Source: VBDM01 sp035637655
GTDB taxonomy: Bacteria > Pseudomonadota > Gammaproteobacteria > Burkholderiales > SG8-39
Length of the DNA: 64,000 bases
Direction of reading: 5' to 3'
NCBI GenBank assembly: GCA_035637655.1
Contig: DASPWT010000112.1
Location: 1 to 64,000 of the forward strand
Shown piece after piece: positions 23,147 to 31,567 of this stretch. Numbering within the stretch: the stretch's first letter is position 1; the number at the start of each line of letters is the position of its first letter. Both the position numbers and the translations under genes were made by a program. The notes beneath the pieces are model-generated. The model made no database searches, was not told where the DNA came from, and worked only from the letters and a program-made list of their open reading frames with translations.

Positions 23147-25740
23147 GCCTTCGGAGTCGGGGGTTCGCGCCCGGTTTCCACCTGGACCAGGGGCTCGTCC
23201 AGATCGGGAGGAGGCGCTCGGCGCTCCCGCTTGGCTGGCACAAATTTCGGTTCCGGCTCCACTGCCGACCCGGCCGTGGAGCCCGAACGCGTCTGGACCA
23301 ACTCCAACCCGCTTTCCTTGAGCGCGCGCTCGATCTCCGCCGGGTCCGGCTCGCGCGGGGCGGGCGATAAAGTCGCGGCCAACGGAGCCGGAGGGGTGGG
23401 CCCGGATTCCGGCTGAGGTTTCACAGCCATCACAAGCTCATGCGCCTGCTCGTGCTCGACCGATTCCGGGGGCGCTGTGAACTCTTGTGCGGCAGGCACC
23501 GATGCCGGTCTTTCGGTCGGGGCGGGACCCGCTGCGACGCGGGTTTCCTCGCTCCGAGGTGCCGGCGGCGGAGGCCCGCGGCGCTCACCCCGTTCGCCGC
23601 GGTCGCGGCCGCCGCGACGCCGGCGCTTGCGCTCGTGATCGCCTTCCCGCGGGTCGGACGCCCCGGCGTGGGGGGCCGGCGTGCGTCCGTGTTCCTGCGG
23701 ACGCTGCTCCCGTGCATCATGCCGTTCCGCAGGTGCACGATCCTGCCTCTCGGGACGCTCGCCGCGCGGCGGCCTTTGTTCTCCCCTTTGTTCTCCGAAT
23801 GGGCGATCGGGGCGCGAGTTGCGGTCTTGGCGGTCCTGGCGTTGCGGCCGTTCACCGCGGTGATCGCGCCCGCGTCCCTGACGCGGGTCCGGGCGCTCGT
23901 TGCGGCCGCGGAAGCGGTCGCCGCGGTCGCGGAATTCCGGCCGGACTGCCTGTTGTTCGCGGCGTGGCGCTGCCGCCGGTTGAAGGCCGGCAGGAGCGGC
24001 GCTGTCGCGTTTGAACCAACCGAAGATGCGATCGATGATGCCCGGATGCTGTTCGGCCGGGCGCAGCACCTGGGGTCTAGTCTGCCGCGCGCTCATCGGC
24101 GCAGGCTGCTCCGGCGTGACGCCTTGCACCGCGGCTTGCTGGCGCGGCGGGCGTGCCTCCTGCGCCGCAGGTTCCCTGGCTTCTTCTTCGACCGGCGCGG
24201 TGACGAGGTTATAGCTCGCGGGCAGCGCATCGGCCTGATTCAGGTCGTCGTGACGAAGGCGTTCGACCTTGTAGTTGGGAGTCTCAAGATTCGTGTTCGG
24301 GATCAGCACCACGTTGACCTTCAGCCGCGCTTCGATCGAATGGATGTCGGCGCGCTTCTCGTTGAGCAGGAACGTGGCGACGTCCACCGGCACCTGGGCG
24401 TGCACCGCGGCGCTGTTCTCCTTCATCGCTTCTTCCTGGATGATCCGCAAGATATGCAGCGCAGTCGATTCGGTGCCGCGGATGTGACCGGTGCCGTTGC
24501 AGCGCGGGCAGGTGATGTTGCTGCCCTCGCCGAGCGAAGGGCGCAGGCGCTGGCGCGACAGCTCCATCAGGCCGAAACGCGAGATCTTGCCCATCTGCAC
24601 CCGCGCACGGTCGTAGCGCAGCGCGTCGCGCAGACGAGTCTCTACTTCGCGCTGGTTGCGCTGGTTCTCCATGTCGATGAAGTCGATGACGATGAGGCCG
24701 CCGAGGTCGCGCAACCGCATCTGGCGGGCGATCTCGTCGGCCGCCTCGGCATTGGTGTGAAACGCCGTCTGCTCGATGTCGTGGCCGCGCGTGGCGCGCG
24801 CCGAATTGACGTCGATCGAGACGAGCGCTTCGGTGTGGTCGATCACCACCGCGCCTCCGGAAGGGAGCGACACCTGGCGCGAGTAGGCAGTCTCGATCTG
24901 ATGTTCGATCTGGAAGCGCGAGAACAGCGGCACGTCGTCGCGGTAACGCTTCACCCGCCCCACGTTGTCGGGCATGACGTTGCTCATGAACGCCATCGTC
25001 TGCTCGTAGATCGGATCGGTGTCGATCAGGATCTCGCCGATGTCGGGCTGGAAGTAGTCGCGGATTGCGCGGATGACGAGGCTGCCTTCCTGGTAGATGA
25101 GGAACGGCGCCGGGTTGAGGAGCTTGCCTTCGGAGTCGCGCGCCGGCTCGGTCGCCTCGACGATCTTGCCCCAGAGCTTGAGCAGATAGGTCAAGTCCCA
25201 CTGCAGCTCTTCGTAGGAGCGGCTGATGCCGGCGGTGCGGCCGATGATGCTCATCCCGGCCGGAACGTCGAGCTTGTCCATGATCTCGCGCAGCTCGTCG
25301 CGATCCTCGCCCTCCACGCGGCGCGACACGCCGCCGCCGCGCGGATTGTTCGGCATCAGTACGAGGTAGCGTCCGGCCAGACTGATGAAGGTGGTGAGCG
25401 CAGCGCCCTTGTTGCCGCGCTCGTCCTTCTCGACCTGGACGATCAGCTCCTGGCCTTCGGAAAGAGCGTCCTGGATGCGCGCGCGGCCGACGTCGACGCC
25501 GGGCCTGAAATACTGGCGCGCGACCTCCTTGAAGGGAAGAAATCCGTGGCGCTCGGTGCCGTAGTCCACGAACGCGGCTTCGAGGCTGGGCTCGACCCGC
25601 GTGATGACGCCCTTGTAGATGTTGCTTTTTCTTTGTTCCTTGGCGGCCGATTCGATGTCGAGGTCGATGAGTTTCTGACCTTCGACGATCGCGACACGGA
25701 GTTCCTCCGCCTGTGTCGCATTGAAAAGCATGCGCTTCAT
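23143..25740 (-). CDS. rne: Ribonuclease E/G
   Basis: 865 residues from ATG 25740 (MKRMLFNATQAEELRVAIVEG), preceded by a GGGAGAAGAGAG ribosome site. The S1 RNA-binding domain (about 37-120), the RNase H-like part, and the DNase-like catalytic site (SIDVNSARATRG and LIVIDFIDME, holding the Mg-binding Asp pair) are present, then the Zn-link TCPRCNGTG. After about residue 510 there is a long, disordered Arg/Pro/Glu-rich tail with RxRRGGRDRGERGERRG-type blocks, which fits RNase E with a degradosome scaffold and RNA binding rather than RNase G. It is divergent from rluC, the same neighbour pair as in E. coli. Confidence 0.93.
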   Translation of the reverse strand: MKRMLFNATQAEELRVAIVEGQKLIDLDIESAAKEQRKSNIYKGVITRVEPSLEAAFVDYGTERHGFLPFKEVARQYFRPGVDVGRARIQDALSEGQELIVQVEKDERGNKGAALTTFISLAGRYLVLMPNNPRGGGVSRRVEGEDRDELREIMDKLDVPAGMSIIGRTAGISRSYEELQWDLTYLLKLWGKIVEATEPARDSEGKLLNPAPFLIYQEGSLVIRAIRDYFQPDIGEILIDTDPIYEQTMAFMSNVMPDNVGRVKRYRDDVPLFSRFQIEHQIETAYSRQVSLPSGGAVVIDHTEALVSIDVNSARATRGHDIEQTAFHTNAEAADEIARQMRLRDLGGLIVIDFIDMENQRNQREVETRLRDALRYDRARVQMGKISRFGLMELSRQRLRPSLGEGSNITCPRCNGTGHIRGTESTALHILRIIQEEAMKENSAAVHAQVPVDVATFLLNEKRADIHSIEARLKVNVVLIPNTNLETPNYKVERLRHDDLNQADALPASYNLVTAPVEEEAREPAAQEARPPRQQAAVQGVTPEQPAPMSARQTRPQVLRPAEQHPGIIDRIFGWFKRDSAAPAGLQPAAAPRREQQAVRPEFRDRGDRFRGRNERPDPRQGRGRDHRGERPQRQDRQDRNSRPDRPFGEQRGEQRPPRGERPERQDRAPAERHDAREQRPQEHGRTPAPHAGASDPREGDHERKRRRRGGRDRGERGERRGPPPPAPRSEETRVAAGPAPTERPASVPAAQEFTAPPESVEHEQAHELVMAVKPQPESGPTPPAPLAATLSPAPREPDPAEIERALKESGLELVQTRSGSTAGSAVEPEPKFVPAKRERRAPPPDLDEPLVQVETGREPPTPKA

Positions 25741-26106
25741 TGCTCTCTTCTCCCGCGCGCACGGGCAGGACAAACCAAGAGCCTTATTGTGAAGGCTGAT
25801 CTCGCATCATCGATCCTGGGATCATGAGAACGCGGTAATTTGGCTTGTCGGATTGGATCGCTGCAGTGCAGGATCCGGTCAATTCTGCCGATATGCTGTT
25901 GGCGCGCTGTTCAATTACCATCACTGGTTGGATAACCAACCGCCTTTGCCGGCTTCGGGTTCGTGCGCTCGCAAATCCGGCCTGGGCCTCGAGCAGCGGC
26001 GGAACCGGGGACACGGTAGCTAGTCTTGTCGGGGGGCGAAATTTCGCACCGTCGCACTCACAAGCAGCCGTCCCGCAACGGAAGCAGCCCGCAGATCATA
26101 AACAAA
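25741..26106. other. 366-nt intergenic region between rne and rluC
   Basis: No gene was found. Structure seen: a perfect hairpin GGTTGG-ATAA-CCAACC at 25926-25941 and a 12-bp palindrome GCGAAATTTCGC at 26036-26047. In E. coli the same region makes the long rne leader through which RNase E controls its own mRNA; a similar role here is plausible but the E. coli leader motifs were not recognised. Confidence 0.4.
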
Positions 26107-27030
26107 ATGAAGGATTTAAGCAACGCCTTTGCGGTCGAGGTCGATAGCGCGAGCGAAGGCCAGCGCGTGGACAACTTTCTATTGCGCCTGTGCAAGGGGG
26201 TGCCGCGCAGCCATGTCTACCGCATCCTGCGCACCGGCCAAGTGAGGGTCAACAGCCGCCGCGTCGATGCGACCTACCGCCTGCAGCCAGGGGACCGAGT
26301 GCGGATTCCGCCGATGCGCCTGCCCCGGCGCGCGGAGAAAACCGCGCCGCCGCTCGATCTGCCAGTGGTCTACGAGGACGACGCGCTGCTGGTGGTGGAC
26401 AAGCCGGCCGGCACCGCGGTGCACGGCGGGAGCGGCATCAGCTTCGGGGTGATCGAGCAGATGCGGGCTGCGAGGCCGCAGCTCAGGTTTCTGGAGCTTG
26501 CGCACCGGCTCGATCGCGAGACCTCGGGACTGCTGATCCTCGCCAAGAAACGCTCGGCGCTGACCGCGCTGCACGCCGCGCTGCGCGAAGGTCGGGTGAG
26601 GAAGGAATACCTGGCCCTGGTGAAGGGAAGCTGGCGCAACGACAAGCAGCATGTCAGCCTTCCGCTGAAAAACTTCCTCACCCGGTCCGGAGAGCGGCGC
26701 GTAAGCGTCGACCGCGAGGGCAGGGAGTCGCAGACGGTTTTCCGGAAGAAAAGGGAAATCCGCGATTACACGCTGCTGTCGGCGCAGCTGCTGACCGGCC
26801 GCACTCATCAAATCCGCGTCCATCTCAGCCACCTCGGATTTCCGATCGCGGGTGATGACAAGTACGGCGACTTCGAGCTCAACCGCGCGCTGGCGAAGCA
26901 GGGCCTGAAGCGCATGTTCCTGCACGCGTTCGAGTTGGAGTTCAAGCATCCGCTTTCGGGGGACACGATGAAGCTTCGCTCGCCACTGCCCGAGCCGCTG
27001 GGACGTTTCCTGGACTCCCTGTCGGCCTGA
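26107..27030 (+). CDS. rluC: 23S rRNA pseudouridine synthase, RluC type
   Basis: 307 residues from ATG 26107. An S4 RNA-binding domain lies at about 20-80 (RVDNFLLRLCKGVPRSHVYRILRTGQVRVN), then the RluA-family catalytic domain with Asp136 in AHRLDRETSGLLIL, and the GRTHQIRVH and GDDKYG motifs. RluC modifies U955, U2504 and U2580 in E. coli 23S rRNA. The divergent position next to rne matches E. coli and supports RluC over RluA or RluD. Confidence 0.9.
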   Translation: MKDLSNAFAVEVDSASEGQRVDNFLLRLCKGVPRSHVYRILRTGQVRVNSRRVDATYRLQPGDRVRIPPMRLPRRAEKTAPPLDLPVVYEDDALLVVDKPAGTAVHGGSGISFGVIEQMRAARPQLRFLELAHRLDRETSGLLILAKKRSALTALHAALREGRVRKEYLALVKGSWRNDKQHVSLPLKNFLTRSGERRVSVDREGRESQTVFRKKREIRDYTLLSAQLLTGRTHQIRVHLSHLGFPIAGDDKYGDFELNRALAKQGLKRMFLHAFELEFKHPLSGDTMKLRSPLPEPLGRFLDSLSA

Positions 27031-27087
27031 TGTGCCGCGAATTGCTAGTATTCGAGCTTTCCTGGAAAGTATCGACGAGTTGATGTG

Positions 27088-27450
27088 ATGGCTCCTGAAG
27101 AACGCGTAATTTGTTCGAGCGCCGATCTGTCGGATTCGGGCGACGGGGTACGCTTCGAGGTCGAATTGGACCGAAAGCCCGAGCCGGCGTTCGCGGTGCG
27201 CTACCGGGGCCGGGTCTATGCCTACCTCAACCGCTGCGCGCACATGCCGATGGAGCTGGACTGGAAACCCGGCAAGTTTTTTGATGTCTGGGGCCTGCAT
27301 TTGATATGCTCGACGCACGGTGCGACCTACGCGCCGGATACAGGCCTATGTCTTCGCGGCCCTTGCTTCGAGGAGGGCCTCATTCCGATCCCCGTCGAGG
27401 AACGGGACGGCCTTGTCATCATGAAGGACAGCCTACGTGGCCGAAGGTAA
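27088..27450 (+). CDS. Rieske [2Fe-2S] domain protein
   Basis: 120 residues from ATG 27088 (GTG 27085 just before is also in frame). A single Rieske domain: the first Cys-His pair is in NRCAHMPMELDW and the second in ICSTHGATY, followed by GLCLRGPC. Stand-alone small Rieske proteins like this act as ferredoxins or nitrite-reductase-like subunits. The 3' end overlaps the start of the SppA-like gene by 14 nt, so the two are co-transcribed. The rluC-Rieske-sppA order is frequent in betaproteobacteria. Its redox partner is unknown. Confidence 0.87.
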   Translation: MAPEERVICSSADLSDSGDGVRFEVELDRKPEPAFAVRYRGRVYAYLNRCAHMPMELDWKPGKFFDVWGLHLICSTHGATYAPDTGLCLRGPCFEEGLIPIPVEERDGLVIMKDSLRGRR

Positions 27451-28375
27451 CTGGGAACGGGACGTGATCGAGACGCTGGCGACCGCTGCTCTCAAGGAGC
27501 AGCGCCGCGCCCGCCGCTGGGGCATTTTCTTCAAGCTGCTCGGCTTTGCCTATCTCACGCTGCTCGTGCTGCTCGCGCTCGACTGGCGCGGACACGACGG
27601 CCTCACTTCGGGCAAACACACCGCGCTGGTCGATGTGGTGGGCGTAATCGACCCCAAAGGTGACGCGAGCGCCGACCGCGTCACCGAGTCCCTGCAGAAC
27701 GCTTTCAAAAACAAGAATACCCAGGGCGTGATCCTGCGCATCAATTCGCCGGGCGGAAGCCCCGTGCAAGCCGGGATCATCTATGACGAGATCCGCCGGC
27801 TCCGGGGACTTTATCCCAACGTTCCCATGTATGCCGTTGTCGAGGACATCTGCGCCTCGGGCGGCTACTACATCGCCGCCGCCGCCGATAAAATCTACGT
27901 GGATAAGGCGAGCATCATCGGGTCGATCGGCGTGATCATGGACGGCTGGGGCTTCACCGGCACCATGGAGAAACTCGGCGTGGAGCGGCGCGCCCTCACC
28001 TCCGGCGAGAACAAGGCGTTCCTCGATCCGTTTTCGCCGGTCGACGAGAAGCAGAAGCGCCACGCCCAGTCGATGCTGGACGAAATCCACAAGCAATTCA
28101 TCGATGTCGTGAGGAAAGGGCGGGGCAAGCGGCTCCGAGAGAGCTCCGAAATGTTCTCCGGGCTGCTGTGGACGGGCGAGAAAAGCATCGAGCTGGGACT
28201 TTCGGACGGCTTGGGGAGCGTCGATTTCGTGGCGCGCGAAGTGATCAAGGCCGAGGACATCTTCGATTACACGAAGAAGCAGGATTTCACCGAGCGTTTT
28301 GCCAAGCGTTTCGGCGCGGCGATTGCGAGCGCGCTCGCCAAGGTGCTGGCGCGGGGGCAGCTGAGCTTACGCTAG
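27437..28375 (+). CDS. Signal peptide peptidase SppA-like S49 peptidase
   Basis: 312 residues from GTG 27437. A single N-terminal membrane helix (about 30-48) is followed by a ClpP-like S49 domain. The nucleophile is Ser141 (ICASGGYYIA) and the general base Lys193 (SGENKAFLDPF); the 52-residue spacing equals that of the Bacillus SppA Ser-Lys dyad. The NSPGGSP segment forms the oxyanion region. The short single-domain form is like Bacillus SppA, not the double-domain E. coli enzyme. It degrades left-over signal peptides or membrane proteins at the outer face of the inner membrane. Confidence 0.9.
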   Translation: MAEGNWERDVIETLATAALKEQRRARRWGIFFKLLGFAYLTLLVLLALDWRGHDGLTSGKHTALVDVVGVIDPKGDASADRVTESLQNAFKNKNTQGVILRINSPGGSPVQAGIIYDEIRRLRGLYPNVPMYAVVEDICASGGYYIAAAADKIYVDKASIIGSIGVIMDGWGFTGTMEKLGVERRALTSGENKAFLDPFSPVDEKQKRHAQSMLDEIHKQFIDVVRKGRGKRLRESSEMFSGLLWTGEKSIELGLSDGLGSVDFVAREVIKAEDIFDYTKKQDFTERFAKRFGAAIASALAKVLARGQLSLR

Positions 28376-28382
28376 CCGGGGT

Positions 28383-29102
28383 TTACTCCGCCAGCAAGAG
28401 GAACACCGTCGGCCGTCCCTTGAGCTGCGGCGATCGCTTGCGCCACGCCGCGACGGATTGCGTTCTCACCATTTCCGATTCCAGCGTTAGATCGGCGGCG
28501 ACACACACGAGCGTGGCCGGGGCGAGGGCGCGCAGCATCGTCGCCAGAGTGCGGTCATTGCGGTAGGGCGTCTCGATGAATATCTGAGTCTGCTTGAGCT
28601 TGCGCGACTGGCGTTCGCATTCCTTCAATGTAGAGGCAAGCTCAGGTTCCGCGATCGGTAGGTAGCCGTGGAACACGAAGCGCTGTCCGTCGAGGCCTGA
28701 GGCCGAGAGCGCAAGCACGATCGACGAGGGTCCGCTCAGGGGTACGACGCGCACGCCTCGCTCGTGCGCGAGCCGAACGAGTCCCGCTCCGGGGTCGGCG
28801 ACCGCGGGCAGTCCGGCTTCGGAAAGGAGTCCCGCATCGCTGCCGGTGAGGAGCGGCTCGAGAAAAGCCGGAATATCGCTTGCCCGGGTGTTGTGGTCGA
28901 GCCGCTCTACGTGGATTCTCTGCAGCGGTCGCGTCGGCGCGATGCGTTTCAGGAAAGCGCGCGCCGCTTTGGGGTTCTCGGCAATGATGTAATCGAGCAA
29001 ACGGGCGCGATCGAGCACGGCACGCGGAATAACCGCCTCCGGTGCGAGGTCACCCAGCGTGTTGGGCAGGAGATAAAGTGAGCCTCTGCGGTCAGAGGAC
29101 AT
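28383..29102 (-). CDS. SAM-dependent tetrapyrrole-methylase-fold methyltransferase (RsmI-like)
   Basis: 239 residues, of the TP-methylase family that includes RsmI, the 16S rRNA C1402 2'-O-methyltransferase. Seen: LYLLPNTLGD at the start, GLLSEAGLPAVADPGAGLV, PLSGPSSIVLALSASGL, FHGYLP and IFIETPYRND. It is shorter than RsmI (about 280) and its motifs are the variant type seen in a second paralogue common in betaproteobacteria, so I do not assign the symbol. The start overlaps the end of maf by 11 nt, in one minus-strand operon with DUF4124 and maf. Confidence 0.82.
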   Translation of the reverse strand: MSSDRRGSLYLLPNTLGDLAPEAVIPRAVLDRARLLDYIIAENPKAARAFLKRIAPTRPLQRIHVERLDHNTRASDIPAFLEPLLTGSDAGLLSEAGLPAVADPGAGLVRLAHERGVRVVPLSGPSSIVLALSASGLDGQRFVFHGYLPIAEPELASTLKECERQSRKLKQTQIFIETPYRNDRTLATMLRALAPATLVCVAADLTLESEMVRTQSVAAWRKRSPQLKGRPTVFLLLAE

Positions 29103-29667
29103 TCAACCCTTGCTCGCGCAGCAGATCCACCAGCGCGATCAGCGGCAGGCCGACGAGCGCGTTCGGATCCTCGCATTGCATTTTCGCAATCAGCGCGATT
29201 CCCAGACCCTCGACCTTTGCGCTGCCGGCGCAGTCGTAAGCTTGCTCCCGGGCGAGGTAACGATCGATAGCCCCATCGTCAAGCTCGCGAAAGATGACGC
29301 GACACGGGACGACGCGGACCCGGCTGGTGCCGCCGGAGGTGTTGTGTACGCACACGGCCGTATAGAACACCGCCTCGCGGCCCGATAGAGATCGAAGCTG
29401 GCGCACCGCGTTCTCGCGAGTGCCGGGTTTGCCGAGCACCTCGCCGTTTCCCACGGCGACTTGATCGCAGCCGACGATCAGCGCGTCGCGAAAGCGGCCT
29501 GCGACTGCCAGCGATTTCGCTTCCGCGAGCCGCCGCGCCATGCCCTCCGGCGCCTCGCCCGGAAGGCGTTCTTCAGCCACACCCGGATCCGCGACTGAAA
29601 ACGGAATCCCGAGCCGCTCGAGCAGGGCGCGCCGGTAGCGCGAGGTGGACGCTAGGACGAGCTGCAT
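29092..29667 (-). CDS. Maf-family nucleoside triphosphate pyrophosphatase
   Basis: 191 residues from ATG 29667 (MQLVLASTSRYRRALLERLG). Maf proteins hydrolyse modified or non-canonical NTPs; the YceF-type branch prefers m7GTP. Motifs: ASTSRYRR for phosphate binding, VGCDQVAV with the catalytic Asp, KPGT, and YDCAGSAKVEGLG near the end. The position near yceD-rpmF-plsX supports the YceF type, as in E. coli. An in-frame GTG 12 nt upstream exists, but ATG 29667, touching the upstream stop (TGATG), fits the family start better. Confidence 0.9.
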   Translation of the reverse strand: MQLVLASTSRYRRALLERLGIPFSVADPGVAEERLPGEAPEGMARRLAEAKSLAVAGRFRDALIVGCDQVAVGNGEVLGKPGTRENAVRQLRSLSGREAVFYTAVCVHNTSGGTSRVRVVPCRVIFRELDDGAIDRYLAREQAYDCAGSAKVEGLGIALIAKMQCEDPNALVGLPLIALVDLLREQGLNVL

Positions 29668-30125
29668 CAGCCTCTGCACTGCTGGGCAACGAGCCTCTCC
29701 TGCCGCGCGATCGCGTCCGAGTTTTCAGACTGCGGGTTCTGCTTCAGACGGGCAAGCAGATCGCGTTGCTGGTTGCATTGTTCCTGGCGCCGGGTTTGCC
29801 TGTCGTCGGTCCGCTCGGTCTGGACCGTGCTGGGGCGGGGTTCCCGATCTCTGGGCGGAATCTCCCCTTGAGGCGGATTCGACTGGCTGTTTTCCTGGGA
29901 TCCGCCGGCACCGCCCGCAGCGGGCGAGGCAAGCCTGTTCGGGACTTCGCTTGCCTTGCCCCCTTGGGGCGGCCGCTCGCCGTAATGGGTCACGCCCCGC
30001 TCGTCCACCCATTTGTACACCTGGGCGAAGGCCGGCGCCGCCAGGGTCATGAAGACTAAAAAGTGCAGTAACGCTCTGAACAACTTGGAATTTCTTTTGA
30101 CACTGAGGAGCAAACATAATATCAT
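29667..30125 (-). CDS. DUF4124 domain-containing secreted protein
   Basis: 152 residues from ATG 30125. A hydrophobic export signal (LFRALLHFLVFMTLAAPAFAQ) is followed by the short DUF4124 domain (VYKWVDERGVTHYGERPPQ), then a Gln/Arg-rich disordered tail. DUF4124 proteins are small periplasmic or envelope proteins of unknown function. The start is uncertain: a very good promoter for the opposite strand (30097-30125) sits exactly over the first codons, so a TTG at 30083 giving LFRALLHFLVF may be the real start. The gene is first of an operon with maf and the methylase gene. Confidence 0.75.
   Translation of the reverse strand: MILCLLLSVKRNSKLFRALLHFLVFMTLAAPAFAQVYKWVDERGVTHYGERPPQGGKASEVPNRLASPAAGGAGGSQENSQSNPPQGEIPPRDREPRPSTVQTERTDDRQTRRQEQCNQQRDLLARLKQNPQSENSDAIARQERLVAQQCRG
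30097..30125 (+). promoter_or_regulatory. Predicted strong sigma70 promoter of the rpmF-plsX-fab operon
   Basis: TTGACA (30097-30102), a 17-nt spacer and TATCAT (30120-30125). Transcription would start near 30132, at or next to the ATG of the yceD remnant (30135), so the transcript has almost no leader before that codon. Confidence 0.7.
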
Positions 30126-30134
30126 GCGCGCCTT

Positions 30135-30257
30135 ATGTCGCAAGCGGGGTTGATAGACAACCTCCATTTTGCCCGCGCCGCACTGGAACGGTTCCCATCG
30201 CGATCGACGTCGAGCTGCAGCTCGCCGAAAACCTGCGCGAGATCTCGGGTGACATGA
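30135..30257 (+). pseudogene. Remnant of yceD (DUF177) upstream of rpmF
   Basis: An ATG at 30135 opens a 40-codon frame whose first ~18 residues (MSQAGLIDNLHFARAALE) look like the start of YceD/DUF177, which is normally ~150-180 residues and precedes rpmF. After that the frame reads Ser/Arg/Cys-rich nonsense. Another frame reads VPIAIDVELQLAENLREISG, which has protein-like composition and suggests a frameshift plus a large internal loss. Only 141 nt lie between this ATG and rpmF. I read it as a decayed gene kept as an operon leader; a short functional peptide cannot be excluded. Confidence 0.5.
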
Positions 30258-30275
30258 GTTTGAAGGAGCTCCCAT

Positions 30276-30455
30276 ATGGCAGTCCAGCAAAACAAGAAAT
30301 CTCCGTCGAAGCGCGGCATGCACCGCGCTCACGATTTCCTCACCAGCCCGCCGCTCGCGGTCGAGCCGACGACGGGCGAAGTGCATTTGCGTCATCACAT
30401 CAGCCCGAGCGGGTACTATCGCGGCAAGAAGGTCGTCAAGACCAAGAGCGAGTAG
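30276..30455 (+). CDS. rpmF: 50S ribosomal protein L32
   Basis: 59 residues (MAVQQNKKSPSKRGMHRAHD, then the PLAVEPTTGEVHLRHHISPSG segment and a basic end KKVVKTKSE), matching bacterial L32 over its whole length. A good AAGGAG ribosome site precedes ATG 30276. It lacks the Zn-binding Cys motif, as is normal for proteobacterial L32. It is first in the conserved rpmF-plsX-fabH-fabD-fabG series, linking ribosome and lipid synthesis. Confidence 0.95.
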   Translation: MAVQQNKKSPSKRGMHRAHDFLTSPPLAVEPTTGEVHLRHHISPSGYYRGKKVVKTKSE

Positions 30456-30538
30456 GGCTTCAGCTGGCGCAGTGATCGGACAGAGACGGGATCGGCCCTC
30501 CCATTGAGCGAAGCAGGGAACGCTTCGCACCGCGCTTC

Positions 30539-31567
30539 GTGGAAATCACCGTAGCCATCGATTGCATGGGCGGCGATCATGGTCCGCACGTTACCGTGCC
30601 GGCGGCGCTCAATTTCCTGAAATCCAATTCGGACGTCGACGTCGTCCTGGTGGGGTTGCGCGACGCCATCGAGGCGGAGCTCAAGGCGCGCGGTGCCCAG
30701 TCCGGTCCGCGCCTGCGCGTGCACCACGCAAGCGAGGTCGTGCTGATGGACGAATCCCCGGCGCTTGCGTTGCGCAACAAGAAGGATTCGTCAGTTCGCG
30801 TCGCGGTAGAGCTGGTCAAGAACGGCGAAGCGCAGGCCTGTGTCAGCGCCGGCAACACGGGGGCGCTGATGGCGGTCTCGCGCTTCGTTCTCAAGATGCT
30901 TCCGGGCATCGACCGCCCCGCGATCATCGCCGCGCTGCCCAGCATGCGGGGCAGCACCTACGTCCTCGATCTCGGCGCCAATGTCGATTGCGGGCCGGAG
31001 CACCTGCTGCAGTTCGCCATCATGGGGGCGACGCTGGTCGCGGCGGTGGAGCACAAGGATCGGCCGAGCGTCGGCCTGCTCAACATCGGCGAGGAGGACA
31101 TCAAAGGCAACGAAGTGGTGAAGCGGGCGGCCGAGCTGCTGCGCGAGAGCGGCCTCAATTTCATCGGTAACATCGAAGGTGGCGGAATCTACAAGGGGGA
31201 AGCCGACGTGGTGGTGTGCGACGGATTCGTCGGCAACGTCATGCTCAAGGCCTCCGAGGGAATGGTGCAGATGGTACGCAGCTTCATTCGCCAGGAATTC
31301 ATGCGCAGCGTTCTCGCCAGGCTGGCCGGCGTAATCGTCATGCCGGTGCTCTACGCGTTCCGCAAGCGGCTTGACCCGCGCCGCTTCAACGGCGCGACTT
31401 TGCTCGGATTGAGAGGAATCGTCGTGAAGAGCCACGGCTCCGCCGACGTGTTTGGATTCGAGCGCGCCATCGAGCGGGCCATGGAGGAGGTGCGCAATGA
31501 AGTGCTGCACCGCCTGATGCTGCGGTTCGGACAGGCCGAGCGGGGGAATCCCGAGGTGGAAACGTGA
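30539..31567 (+). CDS. plsX: Phosphate acyltransferase PlsX
   Basis: 342 residues from GTG 30539. It makes acyl-phosphate from acyl-ACP for phospholipid synthesis. Seen: VAIDCMGGDHGP at the start, SAGNTGALMA, ALPSMRG, LGANVDCGPEHLLQFA, GEEDIKGNE and DGFVGNVMLK, all family signatures. The stop overlaps the fabH GTG start (GTGA). Confidence 0.95.
   Translation: MEITVAIDCMGGDHGPHVTVPAALNFLKSNSDVDVVLVGLRDAIEAELKARGAQSGPRLRVHHASEVVLMDESPALALRNKKDSSVRVAVELVKNGEAQACVSAGNTGALMAVSRFVLKMLPGIDRPAIIAALPSMRGSTYVLDLGANVDCGPEHLLQFAIMGATLVAAVEHKDRPSVGLLNIGEEDIKGNEVVKRAAELLRESGLNFIGNIEGGGIYKGEADVVVCDGFVGNVMLKASEGMVQMVRSFIRQEFMRSVLARLAGVIVMPVLYAFRKRLDPRRFNGATLLGLRGIVVKSHGSADVFGFERAIERAMEEVRNEVLHRLMLRFGQAERGNPEVET

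Noticed and set aside
23440..25827. 795-residue plus-strand open frame opposite rne
   Set aside because: It has no domain signal and Arg/Val/His-rich composition; it is the antisense image of the high-GC rne coding frame.
30135..30257. Calling the 40-codon frame before rpmF a true short gene
   Set aside because: The similarity to YceD stops after about 18 residues and the rest has nonsense composition; it is listed as a probable remnant.
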